Shown here: positions 1 to 9,014 of the stretch, one piece after another
How positions within the stretch are numbered: the stretch's first letter is position 1
Layout: each line of letters starts with the position of its first letter
Source of the DNA: Prevotella sp.
GTDB taxonomy: Bacteria > Bacteroidota > Bacteroidia > Bacteroidales > Bacteroidaceae
Assembly: GCA_017619445.1 (NCBI GenBank)
Contig: JAFZSI010000076.1
Span: 1-64,000 of the forward strand
Length of the DNA stretch: 64,000 nucleotides
Direction: 5' to 3'
Notes under the pieces: model-generated
Database searches by the model: none
What the model saw: the letters and a program-made list of their open reading frames with translations, nothing else
Told to the model about the DNA's origin: nothing
Program-made: the position numbers and the translations under genes

Positions 1-334
1 CCCAGATGAGCTGGATTTGATAATCGCCTGAGAGAGTGGAGGGCAGAATGATGCTGCTGGTTGCAGCGGGCATCAGTGTCTGGTAAATGACATCGTCCTC
101 GTCTTCAACATCTACAATGCGCACAAGAAAGTCGGGATGAGTGCCAATAATGGTGAAGGTGTACCCTTCCAAACTGGCAGTTGGCGGCTGGATGGGGGAA
201 CGAGGATAATGTCCTCCCATTTGTGTGGGGTCGTAGATTTTAACTTGCCAGGAGAGGCCGTTTTCGTTGTTTTGAGCACAACACTGCACGCTCATTGCCA
301 CTAAAGCAAGAAACAATAATAATATCTTCTTCAT
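1..334 (-). CDS. DUF3244-like secreted protein (3' end cut by window edge)
   Basis: Small exported protein, of which 111 codons are visible; the C-terminus lies beyond base 1. The start is set by a signal peptide (MKKILLLFLALVAMS, then QCCAQ as the likely cleavage region). The rest is a single beta-rich domain with an EGYTFTIIG segment, an acidic VEDEDDV turn and a GDYQIQLIW strand. This pattern of a short strand-turn-strand domain after a signal peptide is what DUF3244 proteins of Bacteroides and Prevotella look like; their function is unknown. A TATATTTG -7 element lies 26 bases upstream. The family call is from pattern only and the product is incomplete. Confidence 0.6.
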   Translation of the reverse strand, partial: MKKILLLFLALVAMSVQCCAQNNENGLSWQVKIYDPTQMGGHYPRSPIQPPTASLEGYTFTIIGTHPDFLVRIVDVEDEDDVIYQTLMPAATSSIILPSTLSGDYQIQLIW

Positions 335-359
335 AATTTGCAATAATTAAGTAACGCTG

Positions 360-367
360 CAAATATA
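360..367 (-). promoter_or_regulatory. Putative -7 element TATATTTG for the DUF3244-like gene
   Basis: Minus-strand TATATTTG matches the Bacteroidota -7 consensus TAnnTTTG, 26 bases before the ATG at 334. No TTTG is present at the expected distance upstream, so only half of the promoter is supported. Confidence 0.45.
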
Positions 368-445
368 TGAAAGAATTCTGTTTTTATCTGATTTTTATAG
401 TAAACATTTGAAACACTTTTGCATAAATATCTTATTTTAAATAAG

Positions 446-2110
446 TTACAAAATGTTCAGATTCCTGATTTTCTCATCAAATTCATTGGCTTTCCCCTTT
501 TCTCCAAACAATCGTGAATGTAAACGAATACGCAGGTTAGAAATGGTCTGGCTATTGACAACATTAAAAAGAGTTGATATCTCTGATGACAAAAAGCGGA
601 GTTTCACCAATATACACAGATTAGTTTCGCGAGCGTTCATTTGGTAGGGAAATGCCGACAATGATTTGATGAAACCAGGAATGTATTGATTGACAACCAT
701 ACGTAAGTCTCTCCATTCTGCGTCTCCTGCTTGCTTCCCTGCAGCTGCCATATGGTGAAGGTGATTAACAATTGGCGAGCAAAGAAGACTTGCTTCCACA
801 TCCCACAATTCAGGACGTAGATTGTCGGACTGGTATTCAGACAGTTTTTGTTGCAATTGGGTAATCTCTTTCTCTTTTACGGAGATTTTTTCGGACTGTT
901 TATTGTTCATCTCTCTTAGAAGTGTGAGTTCGTTTTGAGTAGCCCTATATTGCTGCAAAGTGTTCACATACATGAGGTTAACTGTACGCGTTTCACGTTC
1001 CTTGTTTCTTTTATACCTGTTAAACAGATAGTAAGCAACAAAGAAGGATGCAAGAAACAAAGCTACAAGGAGAGCAAGATGCATTCTTATCGACATGGAT
1101 TCTTGTTCTTTCTGTTTTGCAATCTTTTCAAACTGGCTGTAGATGTATTGCGCTTTTATGCGTTGCATTGATTGTGCTGACAAAGCAGCTATGATAGAGT
1201 CGTTGGTATTGGAATAAAGAATGGCATACTTTGCCACAGAATCTTTCTTGTTTTGGAGGGTGAAAAGCTCGTACAGCCCTTTGACATTCACCATTCTGCT
1301 ATTGTTGTCGAGGCTCAGGCCGAGTCCGCGTGAAAAAAAGTGGTAAGCTGAGTCTGGTTTTCCCTCACTCAAATAAAGATTGCCCCAACAGGCACTCAAT
1401 AATGATGCCTGTGAGCCATGACTTACTGTCTTGTCGTAAACATTTGAATTAAACTCCATCAATTGTAGGTACGAACGTGCCTTCTCATAGTCCTTCTTCC
1501 TCAACAGGACGAGGACAGCCGGACCTAACGAACTGTTGGCCGATTTCACTTCACCAATAGCCCTGTAAAGGTTTGCTGTTCGTTCGCTTTCTAATAGAGC
1601 CTTGTCGTATTCTCCTTTCTGATAAAGAATATTAGCGAGATGTTCCATCACCTGGACTGTCAACAACGAGTCTTTTGCCTTCACTGCGTATTCCACAGCT
1701 TTTTGTTGCTCTGTGATTTCATAGTCAGGCATATACTGGTTTGAGAAAGCAGCCGCCATTTGGCAATGAATCCTGCACAAAAGAGCATAGTCACAGTTTC
1801 TGCTCGTCGTGTCCGCCCGTTCCACAGCATTCTGGTAGTTCTCCAATGCCCTCGGCGCGTCGCCCATGTCACGGTAGGCGCAGCCCAGCAGGTAGCTGGC
1901 GCGCATCTGCTCGTTTGCTGAGCCGTGGCGGTTGAAGAAATTGACAGCCATGCGGATGGAGTCAACGTTGGTGATGGAGTCGTAGGCAAGGTTCTGCTCC
2001 TGAGCGTGGTCGAGCACGCGGGTGAACTGTGCGCGCCTGTGCAGCGCCGGTGCGGTGCAGGCGGCGAGGATGGTAATCGCGAGAAGTGCGGTTAAGTAAT
2101 CTTTGAACAT
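446..2110 (-). CDS. TPR lipoprotein with transmembrane segment and C-terminal HTH-like domain
   Basis: 554 residues. The N-terminus is a lipoprotein signal (LLAITILAAC, lipobox Cys at 18). Residues about 60-320 are helical TPR repeats (for example ASYLLGCAYRDMGDAPRALE and ANILYQKGEYDKALLESE). A hydrophobic segment near residues 342-362 (LALLVALFLASFFVAYYLF) spans the membrane, a coiled coil follows at about 375-435, and the last 60 residues (ARETNLCILVKLRFLSSEIS, then SQTISNLRIRLHSRLF) look like a LuxR-type helix-turn-helix. This architecture is a common Bacteroidota membrane-spanning regulator or sensor, with TPRs on the outside and a cytoplasmic C-terminus. Targets cannot be inferred. It is probably a single-gene unit with a -7 element at 2156-2163. 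Confidence 0.75.
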   Translation of the reverse strand: MFKDYLTALLAITILAACTAPALHRRAQFTRVLDHAQEQNLAYDSITNVDSIRMAVNFFNRHGSANEQMRASYLLGCAYRDMGDAPRALENYQNAVERADTTSRNCDYALLCRIHCQMAAAFSNQYMPDYEITEQQKAVEYAVKAKDSLLTVQVMEHLANILYQKGEYDKALLESERTANLYRAIGEVKSANSSLGPAVLVLLRKKDYEKARSYLQLMEFNSNVYDKTVSHGSQASLLSACWGNLYLSEGKPDSAYHFFSRGLGLSLDNNSRMVNVKGLYELFTLQNKKDSVAKYAILYSNTNDSIIAALSAQSMQRIKAQYIYSQFEKIAKQKEQESMSIRMHLALLVALFLASFFVAYYLFNRYKRNKERETRTVNLMYVNTLQQYRATQNELTLLREMNNKQSEKISVKEKEITQLQQKLSEYQSDNLRPELWDVEASLLCSPIVNHLHHMAAAGKQAGDAEWRDLRMVVNQYIPGFIKSLSAFPYQMNARETNLCILVKLRFLSSEISTLFNVVNSQTISNLRIRLHSRLFGEKGKANEFDEKIRNLNIL

Positions 2111-2155
2111 TGAAATTTGAATATTGAACTATAACGATGCCGTTTTGTTTGCTTG

Positions 2156-2163
2156 CAAAGATA
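2156..2163 (-). promoter_or_regulatory. Putative -7 element TATCTTTG for the TPR gene
   Basis: Minus-strand TATCTTTG, 46 bases upstream of the ATG at 2110, fits TAnnTTTG. No matching -33 TTTG was found at 18-21 bases. Confidence 0.45.
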
Positions 2164-2383
2164 ATGAATGTTCTTGAGAAATGCGGTGGTTAGGTGTATT
2201 AAATACTTTGCCGTGTGTAACTTGGGAAAGAGAGAACCCACCCCAACCCTCCCCAAGGGAGGGAGTCGTGAAGTTGGGTGTTGGGAGAATCGTTTATTGT
2301 TAACAGTGAAAAGAACGCAAACTTACGAGTTATTTCTTCTATGGAAACCATTGATGGCAGTGAGTTGAATGGTAATTGTCTCA

Positions 2384-2440
2384 TCTCACGCAGAGGCGCA
2401 GAGAAGATGTCTTCCAGAGAGAAGATGTCTCACGCAGAGG
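2384..2440 (+). repeat. CACGCAGAGG repeat block (two direct copies)
   Basis: TCTCACGCAGAGG occurs at 2384-2396 and again at 2428-2440, separated by AGAAGATGTCTTCCAGAG-type sequence. The same words recur, arranged as a perfect palindrome, at 2627-2688. No gene is visible in 2111-2705; the open frames there merely read through these repeats. Confidence 0.75.
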
Positions 2441-2456
2441 ATTGGAGGAAACAGAG

Positions 2457-2538
2457 GTGGTACGTGGGTGTCTCACCCGCGGGTGGCACGGGTGCCATTG
2501 TTGTTGCGGTTGCCGCAGGTGAGACACCTGCGTACCAC
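2457..2538. repeat. Long imperfect inverted repeat (stem about 24 bp)
   Basis: The left arm at 2457-2480 (GTGGTACG, then GGTGTCTCACC and CGC) pairs with the right arm at 2514-2538 (GCAGGTGAGACACC, then CGTACCAC), with one or two mismatches. The loop contains a smaller GGCACGGGTGCC hairpin. It is a hairpin-forming intergenic repeat; whether it is mobile or repeated elsewhere cannot be told from this window. Confidence 0.7.
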
Positions 2539-2619
2539 GGTCGCTGTCCTCCGTGACCTCATTAATTCTCTGTTTAAGGGATTCTCCTGATACCTGTTCC
2601 TCATTCTTCTCTGGAAAAG

Positions 2620-2688
2620 AAAAAAACTCTGCGCCTCTGCGTGAAGATATCTTCCAGAGAGAAGATATCTTCACGCAGAGGCGCAGAG
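2620..2688 (-). terminator. Perfect 28-bp palindrome with U-tract downstream of the C1B peptidase
   Basis: Arms 2627-2654 and 2661-2688 are perfectly complementary over 28 bp with a 6-base loop (CAGAGA). Each arm also contains a self-complementary GAAGATATCTTC core. Read on the minus strand, the stem is followed by seven Ts (2626-2620), so it should act as an intrinsic terminator for the operon ending at 2706. Its sequence belongs to the CACGCAGAGGCGCAGAG repeat family seen at 2384-2440. Confidence 0.75.
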
Positions 2689-2705
2689 AGGACATGTCAC
2701 TACGC

Positions 2706-4103
2706 TCACTCGTCCTCAGCAAAGAGCGGGTCTTCGGGCATCACCATGACGGGTTTCTGCTCGTATTCGCGCAGCAGCTGCTCGGGAACGTAGGCCTTGT
2801 CGGCCACAAGGCGGAACATGTACTCCTCGAACCAGCGGTTGGTCATGATGATGCAGCCGCTGTTCTCGCCCCACGATGCTCCCCACGAGTTTTCCACCTT
2901 CCACTTGACGGGCTTGCCATTGTTGTCGAGGTCAACGGCGGTGAGCGTCATGGCGTGTGTGGAACCGCTGTCGAAAGTGCTGATGCGCTGGGCCTTGTCC
3001 ATGCCGAAGGTAGTGCCGAAAAGCGACGCGTAGTCGTAGTTCTCTAAGTCGCTGTAGCCGCGTTTGCGGTCGAGTTGCTTGGCCACGTCATAGGAGCTGT
3101 ACATCTTACGCCCGTCGCGGAGCTGTGCGATGGCAATCTGCGCAATCTCTTCCATAGGCAAGTTGAGGTAGCGCCAGTTGTGGCCGTCGTAGGTATGGCG
3201 GTCGTACTCCACCTCGTAGGTTTTGTGGTAGGGTCGGCGCGGGTCGTTCATCAGCATGATGAAGGTGCCGTTGAGCTTATCGCCCACCGTGGCTTGGTAG
3301 AAGCTGAGCGGCGTGTAGGTCTTGGCCTCGCCAACGGCCTCACCGGCGCGGTTGCGGAAGGTGTAGGTGAACTGTTGCGGGGGCTGTCCGATGGTGAGTA
3401 CGAGCATGTGGTAGATGGTGCCGAGCATCTGTGTTTTGGCGGCGTTGATGTCGGCCGTTTTCTTGCCCTTGGCCACCATGTCGCGCAGCTCTAACCCCTG
3501 CTCGCGCAGCTTCGACTTGATGAGCGAGGCCATGCGCGAGGTGTTGTCGCTTGAGTAAGACTCAGGCATCACCGATTTGGGCACCAGTCCGTATTTCTCG
3601 GCCAGGTCGGCCACTCCACAGAACGTGCCGCCGTCGCCTATGGGTGTCTTGAAGAAGAACTGCACGCGCGGGTCGTCGATGGGCTTGCGGGCATGATCGA
3701 TGACTCCTTGCAGGAATAGGTTGGCCTTCTCTAACTGGTCGTAGAAGAATAGGTAGGCCTGTGAGAAATCAACGGCCAGCGTGTCGTTGTTGTGACGGGC
3801 AAAGTCGGAGCGCAGCACGTTGAATCCCGAGAACATCCAGCACCGCCCGGAGCTTTTCTGGTCGGTGATGCTCTGTCTGGGAGTCTCAATACTGAAGTGC
3901 GTGTCAATCTGTCCCGCATGGTCGCGGTTGGCCACCAGGTTGTCAATGCTGTTGGCCGCAATGGCATTGCTGATGGCACGGTCGGAAGCATTTAACGGCT
4001 GGCTTTTCACAATGTCGTTGAGCATCTGTTGTGTGATGCCTCCCTGCGCGCTGGCCGTCATGGCGAGGCCAAGCGCACAAATGGTTAGAAAAAGTTTTCT
4101 CAT
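2706..4103 (-). CDS. pepC: Secreted C1B-family cysteine aminopeptidase (bleomycin hydrolase-like)
   Basis: About 465 residues from the ATG at 4103, chosen because a clean signal peptide follows (MRKLFLTICALGLAMTASAQ) and because it begins 7 bases after the upstream gene ends; the longer frame would overlap it. Papain-like peptidase C1B motifs are all present: Gln and Cys in QKSSGRCWMFSGFN (near residue 90), His in GSTHAMTLTAVD (near 390) and Asn in KVENSWGASWG (near 410). Family members trim N-terminal residues from peptides. Cytosolic PepC lacks a signal peptide, so this is the exported type seen in Bacteroidota. Last gene of the panE-hydrolase-peptidase unit. Confidence 0.9.
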   Translation of the reverse strand: MRKLFLTICALGLAMTASAQGGITQQMLNDIVKSQPLNASDRAISNAIAANSIDNLVANRDHAGQIDTHFSIETPRQSITDQKSSGRCWMFSGFNVLRSDFARHNNDTLAVDFSQAYLFFYDQLEKANLFLQGVIDHARKPIDDPRVQFFFKTPIGDGGTFCGVADLAEKYGLVPKSVMPESYSSDNTSRMASLIKSKLREQGLELRDMVAKGKKTADINAAKTQMLGTIYHMLVLTIGQPPQQFTYTFRNRAGEAVGEAKTYTPLSFYQATVGDKLNGTFIMLMNDPRRPYHKTYEVEYDRHTYDGHNWRYLNLPMEEIAQIAIAQLRDGRKMYSSYDVAKQLDRKRGYSDLENYDYASLFGTTFGMDKAQRISTFDSGSTHAMTLTAVDLDNNGKPVKWKVENSWGASWGENSGCIIMTNRWFEEYMFRLVADKAYVPEQLLREYEQKPVMVMPEDPLFAEDE

Positions 4104-4110
4104 AGTTTTA

Positions 4111-5355
4111 TCAGAATAATATTTTTGCCAAATCATCTATATTAAACCACGTCTTGATGCCAAGAATCTTGGTCACCTTTTCCACGGCGTAGGTGGCCAT
4201 CACAATGGCCCCGGACTCGTGGGCTGGCTGAGTGAAAAGCCAGAAGTAGTTGCTGTCGTGCAGCTCCACGTCTTCCACGCCAGCATCCTTCAGGAACTTG
4301 TAGAGATTGCGGGTGTTCTCCACCGGCACGGTGATGTCTTTCTCGTGGTGCACCAGCATAATATGGTTGTCCTTGCGCGGCGTCCATCCTTTGCAGAGAT
4401 TGTCGTGCTCCAGGGCCTGCATGTAGCGTTGCGACAGGTCAGAGTCGAGGTCGAGCATGGTGGGCGTAGCAAAATCGGCGATGGTCTGGGTGCCAACCAT
4501 GTCGTCAATCTGCGAGCGAGTGTATCGCTTACTGAGAATCCACTCGTCGATGTGGCTGAGCACAGGTTCCTTGAATATTTCGCTGCGGGGGATTCCCAGC
4601 TCCGCGTATTCATTGTAGGCCAACAGCACGCTGATGACCGTGGAGGGCATGCCTGTCTGGCCTGAGCGGATGAACTGGCGGTAGGTTTCAGGAATGTCGT
4701 AGGAACCGCCACCGGCAAAGGTGTAGGTGATGTGCAGGTCGGGATATTTCTCGTCAATGAGCCTCACCACGCCCATGGCCGTCTGGCCGCCCTGCGAATA
4801 GCCCACGTTGAACAGAATGTCATCGTTCCAGCTATAGCCCAGTTCTTTGAGAAGCTGCTTGGCTGCCAGCAACGCATCGACGCTGGCCTGGGCGTTGGCG
4901 CGCGAAATGCAGTAGGCCTGCTGTCGGTCCTCGGTGATGCCAAAGCCGTAGTAGTCGGCAGAGATGGTGATGAGCCCGCTGCCAGTCATGAACTTCTCCA
5001 CATCAAGATTGCCCTTCGAAGGACACTGGTTGGCACGATAGACGGTGAAATGATTGTAGAGCAACAGCCCGCGGCCAGGATGGTCCTTATCCACTTCGTC
5101 GCCCACGGTGATGGTGCCAGATAGCACCACGGGATTGCCCAGCGGGTCGGTGGAAGGATATTCAATGTTGTAGGCCGTGGTCTTTTCCTTCTCATAACGA
5201 ACGGTTTCGGTAACGCGGGCGGGCGGTAGCTCAGTCTTTGGTTCGGGCTCTGGTTCGGGCAACGGAGAATTGCCGTCATCGCTGCTTGAGCACGATGTCG
5301 CCAGCATTCCCCAAAACAGGAGAACTGAAATCAGCCACAGAAAGTCTTTTTTCAT
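4111..5355 (-). CDS. Alpha/beta-hydrolase lipoprotein (secretory lipase/esterase-like)
   Basis: 414 residues from the ATG at 5355, where a lipoprotein signal begins (MKKDFLWLISVLL, lipobox ATSC). A Pro-Glu linker (PEPEPEPK) follows the lipidated Cys. The nucleophile elbow is NVGYSQGGQTAM, and the charge-relay region near the C-terminus contains HHEKDITVPVENT (Asp) and QPAHESGAI (His). This layout matches large surface esterases or lipases of the alpha/beta-hydrolase fold; the true substrate is unknown. The gene sits 64 bases after panE and 7 bases before the C1B peptidase, so co-transcription is likely. Confidence 0.75.
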   Translation of the reverse strand: MKKDFLWLISVLLFWGMLATSCSSSDDGNSPLPEPEPEPKTELPPARVTETVRYEKEKTTAYNIEYPSTDPLGNPVVLSGTITVGDEVDKDHPGRGLLLYNHFTVYRANQCPSKGNLDVEKFMTGSGLITISADYYGFGITEDRQQAYCISRANAQASVDALLAAKQLLKELGYSWNDDILFNVGYSQGGQTAMGVVRLIDEKYPDLHITYTFAGGGSYDIPETYRQFIRSGQTGMPSTVISVLLAYNEYAELGIPRSEIFKEPVLSHIDEWILSKRYTRSQIDDMVGTQTIADFATPTMLDLDSDLSQRYMQALEHDNLCKGWTPRKDNHIMLVHHEKDITVPVENTRNLYKFLKDAGVEDVELHDSNYFWLFTQPAHESGAIVMATYAVEKVTKILGIKTWFNIDDLAKILF

Positions 5356-5382
5356 GTGCGTCATGGATTTCGACATAGGAGT

Positions 5383-5427
5383 TCTCAATTCACAATCCTC
5401 AATTATCAATTATCAATTCTCAATTAT
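5383..5427. repeat. CAATTATCAATT-type simple repeat at the 3' end of panE
   Basis: Tandem variants of TCAATTATC and TCAATTCTC fill the panE-hydrolase gap and run into the last codons of panE, whose Asn codon and TGA stop are part of the repeat. Similar words occur near 52080-52155 and 54660-54692. Confidence 0.7.
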
Positions 5428-6328
5428 CTTCCCCCAGGAAGCGAAGCTCGGCCTCGAGCATGGACAGCTTGGGCATGGCATAGCCTGCACGGGCGGCTTC
5501 CTCAATGGGACGGGTATAGAGATAATAGATTTCCATGGGACGATGAAAATCGTAATCGAGTTTCATGCTGGGCGAATATGGAGTCATCTCGTCGGTCATT
5601 TTCATCATCAGGTCGGCAAACGACGCGTCAAGGCCATTGACTCCCAAATGACGGGCAGCACCAATGACTTCCATCATCTGGTCGTATATCAACTGGCGTG
5701 TGGAGGGGTTGCCCAGCAAAAGGTCGGTACGTGTGTTGAGAGCCACGGTCATGCCGTTGAAGGGCATGTTCCAAACAGCCTTCTTCCAACGGGCCTCATG
5801 ATACTCCACCTCACGGGCCTCGATGCCTGCCTGCTGGAAATCGGCCAAAACCTGAGCCATCACCTGCTGCTCAGGACACGAATAGTTGGCCAGGTTGATG
5901 CTGCCGTAGCACTGGTGCGACACACGACCGGGACCGCTCTTGGCCGAACAGATGAATGCCAGGCCTGCCGCGAGCCACAAGCCGGGAAACATTTGCTGCA
6001 CATCGGGCTCAACACCAATACCGTTCTGTATCATCACCACCAGCGTGCGCTCGCCAAGCACCGGAGGGAGCAAGGAGGGAAGCAGATGGTTGTTGACAGA
6101 CTTGAGGCACACTAACACCACATCGCAACGGGGCATCTCGCTGGTAGAATGGTAGGCATTGACCTTGTCGATAAGAAATGAGCCGTCGCAGGAATCCAAC
6201 TGCAAGCCATGCTGGCACACATGCTCGTAGTCGGAATGGAAAAGAAAATGAACTTCGTGGCCAGCCTTGGCCAACTTGGCTCCATAGTATCCGCCTATGG
6301 CACCTGTTCCGATAATACCGTATTTCAT
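5420..6328 (-). CDS. panE: 2-dehydropantoate 2-reductase
   Basis: 302 residues. Reduces ketopantoate to pantoate with NADPH in pantothenate/CoA synthesis. The ATG at 6328 is preferred because it opens directly with the nucleotide-binding motif MKYGIIGTGAIGGYYGAKLA and because a TATTTTTG -7 element lies just 9 bases upstream, inside the longer frame. ApbA/PanE features include VLVCLKSVNNHLL, the MIQNGIG segment and the C-terminal helical domain with RWKKAVWNMPFNGM carrying the expected Lys and Asn. Length is normal for the family. First gene of the panE-hydrolase-peptidase unit. Confidence 0.88.
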   Translation of the reverse strand: MKYGIIGTGAIGGYYGAKLAKAGHEVHFLFHSDYEHVCQHGLQLDSCDGSFLIDKVNAYHSTSEMPRCDVVLVCLKSVNNHLLPSLLPPVLGERTLVVMIQNGIGVEPDVQQMFPGLWLAAGLAFICSAKSGPGRVSHQCYGSINLANYSCPEQQVMAQVLADFQQAGIEAREVEYHEARWKKAVWNMPFNGMTVALNTRTDLLLGNPSTRQLIYDQMMEVIGAARHLGVNGLDASFADLMMKMTDEMTPYSPSMKLDYDFHRPMEIYYLYTRPIEEAARAGYAMPKLSMLEAELRFLGEDN

Positions 6329-6336
6329 GACAGCTG

Positions 6337-6344
6337 CAAAAATA
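6337..6344 (-). promoter_or_regulatory. Putative -7 element TATTTTTG before panE
   Basis: Minus-strand TATTTTTG 9 bases before the panE ATG. It implies a nearly leaderless message and argues for the short panE start. No clear -33 element. Confidence 0.4.
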
Positions 6345-6503
6345 AGACAATTATTCCAAACTATGCCATGAATTGCAAAGTTTTTTGACGAAATCTTCAC
6401 GCTCAGCAATATTATTATATCAATTGTTGATACTTATCTCACAAAATGAGAGAGGAAAAAGAAAATAGTACGACAAAAAGAACCATTTATTGTATTTTTT
6501 GCC

Positions 6504-6511
6504 TATCTTTG
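6504..6511 (+). promoter_or_regulatory. Putative -7 element TATCTTTG of the GH36 gene
   Basis: TATCTTTG fits TAnnTTTG and lies 78 bases before the ATG at 6589. It falls inside the longer open frame that starts at 6490, supporting the downstream start. The -33 box is not evident. Confidence 0.5.
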
Positions 6512-6588
6512 CAATGCTTGAAAAATGGTGTTCAAGAATCAACAACGAAGAAATATTTATATCAATTCAACAACAGACAAATACTGCC

Positions 6589-8787
6589 ATGAAGAAAAAT
6601 CTCATCTTTTTAGCAATGCTCATCGTGTTGCCATGGGCCGCAAGAGCCGAACAAGTGGTTGTGCAAACCAAGAACATTTCGCTTGTACTGAATGTGGAAA
6701 AGGGCAAGCAGCCACAGTATGTTTATTTCGGTAGCAGGCTGACAAGCGACGACCTGCAGCATTTGCAAAAACCCGTTGGCGGACGAATGGACGCTTATCC
6801 TGCCTACGGAATGAATGCACCAGCCGAAGCTGCGATAGCCGTGCGCCATGCCGACGGCAACATGTCAACAGCATTGACTGTGACGGGCATTGAACGGCTG
6901 AAAAACGACGGCAACCAGATTACGGTCATCCACATGAAGGACAACGTGTATGCGCTGAATGTGGATTTGAAGTATCAGGAGTATAAGGATGTCGATATGA
7001 TTGAGGTGTGGACAGAAATCACCAACCAGGAGCGCGGCACGGTCACCCTGACGCAGTTTGCCTCGGGGTGTCTGCCCATACGCCGCGGCGAGGTGTGGCT
7101 GAGCCATCTCTACGGCTCGTGGGCCAACGAGGGACGGCTGAGCGAGGAAATGCTGCAGCCCGGCGTAAAAATACTGAAGAACAAAGACGGCACGCGCAAC
7201 TCGCACACAGACCATGGCGAGGTGATGTTCTCGCTCGACGGGAAACCTCGCGAGAATACGGGTGACGTAATCGGCGCGGCTATCTGCTACAGCGGCAACT
7301 ACCAGCTTAAAATTGATACCGATGACACGGAGTATCACTACTTCTTCGCCGGCATCAACCCCGACAACTCGGAGTATCACCTGAAAAAAGGCGAGACATT
7401 CAAAACCCCGAAACTGGCACTCACTTTCTCGAAAGAGGGACTGTCGGGCGCAAGCCGCAACTTCCACCGCTGGGGGCGCAAATACATGCTCGCTCACGGA
7501 AATAAGGAACGCAAGATTCTGCTGAACTCGTGGGAGGGTGTTTACTTCGACATCAACCAAGAGGGCATGGACCAGATGATGGCCGACATCGCATCTATGG
7601 GAGGAGAACTGTTTGTGATGGACGACGGATGGTTTGGGGACAAATATCCGCGAAAGACCGACAACTCGAGCCTCGGCGACTGGGTGGTTGACAAACAGAA
7701 ACTGCCTGAGGGCATTGAGGGCTTGCTACGCGACGCCAAAAAGCACGGCATCAGGTTTGGCATCTGGATTGAGCCGGAAATGACCAACAGCGTCAGCGAG
7801 TTATACGAGAAACACCCCGACTGGATTGTGAAGGCACCACAACGCGAGGCAGTACGCGGGCGCGGCGGCACCCAGCTCGTGCTCGACCTGTCGAACCCCA
7901 AGGTGCAGGACTTCGTTTTCAGCGTAGTGGATAACCTCATGACAAAATACCCTGAAATAGACTACATCAAGTGGGACGCTAACATGCCCATCGTTAACCA
8001 CGGCTCGCAATACCTGAACTTGGCTGACCAGAGCCACCTATACATTGAATATCACAGGGGCTTTGAGAAAGTATGCAAGCGTGTCCGTGCAAAATATCCA
8101 GACCTCACCATCCAGACATGTGCCAGCGGAGGAGGCCGTGCCAACTGGGGTGTATTGCCCTGGTTCGACGAGTTCTGGGTGAGCGACAACACCGACGCCC
8201 TGCAACGCATCTACATGCAGTGGGGCACCAGTTATTTCTTCCCCGCCATCGCCATGGCCAGCCATATTTCGGCAGCGCCCAACCACACCGTCTATCGCAC
8301 CACATCGCTCAAAATGCGCATCGACGTGGCCATGAGCGGACGCTTGGGAATGGAGATTCAGCCAAAGAACATGACTGATGAGGAAAAACAACTGTGCCGC
8401 AATGCCATCAGCGAGTACAAACGTATCAGGCCCGTTGTGCAGTTTGGCGACATCTACCGGCTGCTCTCTCCCTACGAGCACAAAGGACTGGCCTCGCTGA
8501 TGTACGTAACTGAGCAGAAAGACCGCGCGGTATTCTTCTGGTGGAAAACCGAGCAGTTCCAAAACGAGCATCTGCCCCGCGTTAAAATGGCCGGACTCAC
8601 CCCCGACCGAATGTACAAGGTGCACGAGCTGAACCGCATCGACCTAAAGCCCCTTGACTGTGAAGGACAGGTCTTTAGCGGCGAATATCTGATGAACCAT
8701 GGTCTGGAAATGCCTTACACGCACAACCTGGACTGGAACCAGAAGACCAACTGGTCGAGCCGTGTACTGGAGTTGCAGGCAGAATAA
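6589..8787 (+). CDS. Secreted GH36 alpha-galactosidase
   Basis: About 732 residues after choosing the ATG at 6589, where a signal peptide begins (MKKNLIFLAMLIVLPWAARA). GH36 retaining alpha-galactosidases release terminal alpha-galactose from raffinose-type sugars and galactomannan. Landmarks in order are WEGVYFDINQEGM, FVMDDGWFGDKYP (near 341), FGIWIEPEMTN (near 390), the nucleophile in YIKWDANMP (Asp near 462), CASGGGRANWG and the acid/base in WVSDNTDALQRI (near 530). A C-terminal beta domain completes the fold. Export implies periplasmic or surface action. It stands alone, transcribed away from panE and convergent with the polysaccharide locus. Confidence 0.93.
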   Translation: MKKNLIFLAMLIVLPWAARAEQVVVQTKNISLVLNVEKGKQPQYVYFGSRLTSDDLQHLQKPVGGRMDAYPAYGMNAPAEAAIAVRHADGNMSTALTVTGIERLKNDGNQITVIHMKDNVYALNVDLKYQEYKDVDMIEVWTEITNQERGTVTLTQFASGCLPIRRGEVWLSHLYGSWANEGRLSEEMLQPGVKILKNKDGTRNSHTDHGEVMFSLDGKPRENTGDVIGAAICYSGNYQLKIDTDDTEYHYFFAGINPDNSEYHLKKGETFKTPKLALTFSKEGLSGASRNFHRWGRKYMLAHGNKERKILLNSWEGVYFDINQEGMDQMMADIASMGGELFVMDDGWFGDKYPRKTDNSSLGDWVVDKQKLPEGIEGLLRDAKKHGIRFGIWIEPEMTNSVSELYEKHPDWIVKAPQREAVRGRGGTQLVLDLSNPKVQDFVFSVVDNLMTKYPEIDYIKWDANMPIVNHGSQYLNLADQSHLYIEYHRGFEKVCKRVRAKYPDLTIQTCASGGGRANWGVLPWFDEFWVSDNTDALQRIYMQWGTSYFFPAIAMASHISAAPNHTVYRTTSLKMRIDVAMSGRLGMEIQPKNMTDEEKQLCRNAISEYKRIRPVVQFGDIYRLLSPYEHKGLASLMYVTEQKDRAVFFWWKTEQFQNEHLPRVKMAGLTPDRMYKVHELNRIDLKPLDCEGQVFSGEYLMNHGLEMPYTHNLDWNQKTNWSSRVLELQAE

Positions 8788-8815
8788 GGCAGTAAATTTG
8801 GACGAATTATACAAC

Positions 8816-8851
8816 GAAAAATCCCTTTCCAGCTATCGCCGGAAAGGGATT
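8816..8851 (-). terminator. Hairpin terminator ending the polysaccharide operon (possibly bidirectional)
   Basis: AATCCCTTTCC (8820-8830) and GGAAAGGGATT (8841-8851) form a perfect 11-bp stem with a 10-base loop. On the minus strand the stem runs into TTTTT (8819-8815 region), as expected for intrinsic termination of transcripts coming from 9015. On the plus strand it lies 32 bases after the GH36 stop but lacks a U-tract. Confidence 0.7.
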
Positions 8852-9014
8852 CGCAATTATACGAACTATACGTATCTGCACTATTATTCGTTAGTGCTCA
8901 ACTGTACGTCGCGCCATGCATTAATAGCTGTCACAGCTATGCAGGCTAAACAAAAATAATGAATGGTCTTTTCTGATTTGAGGTTTGAGGATTCAAGTTT
9001 CAGGTTCCGGGTTG

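Noticed and set aside
8788-9014. A small plus-strand gene after the GH36 gene (frame 8699-8959)
   Set aside because: The frame begins inside the GH36 gene and reads through the terminator hairpin; no supporting feature.
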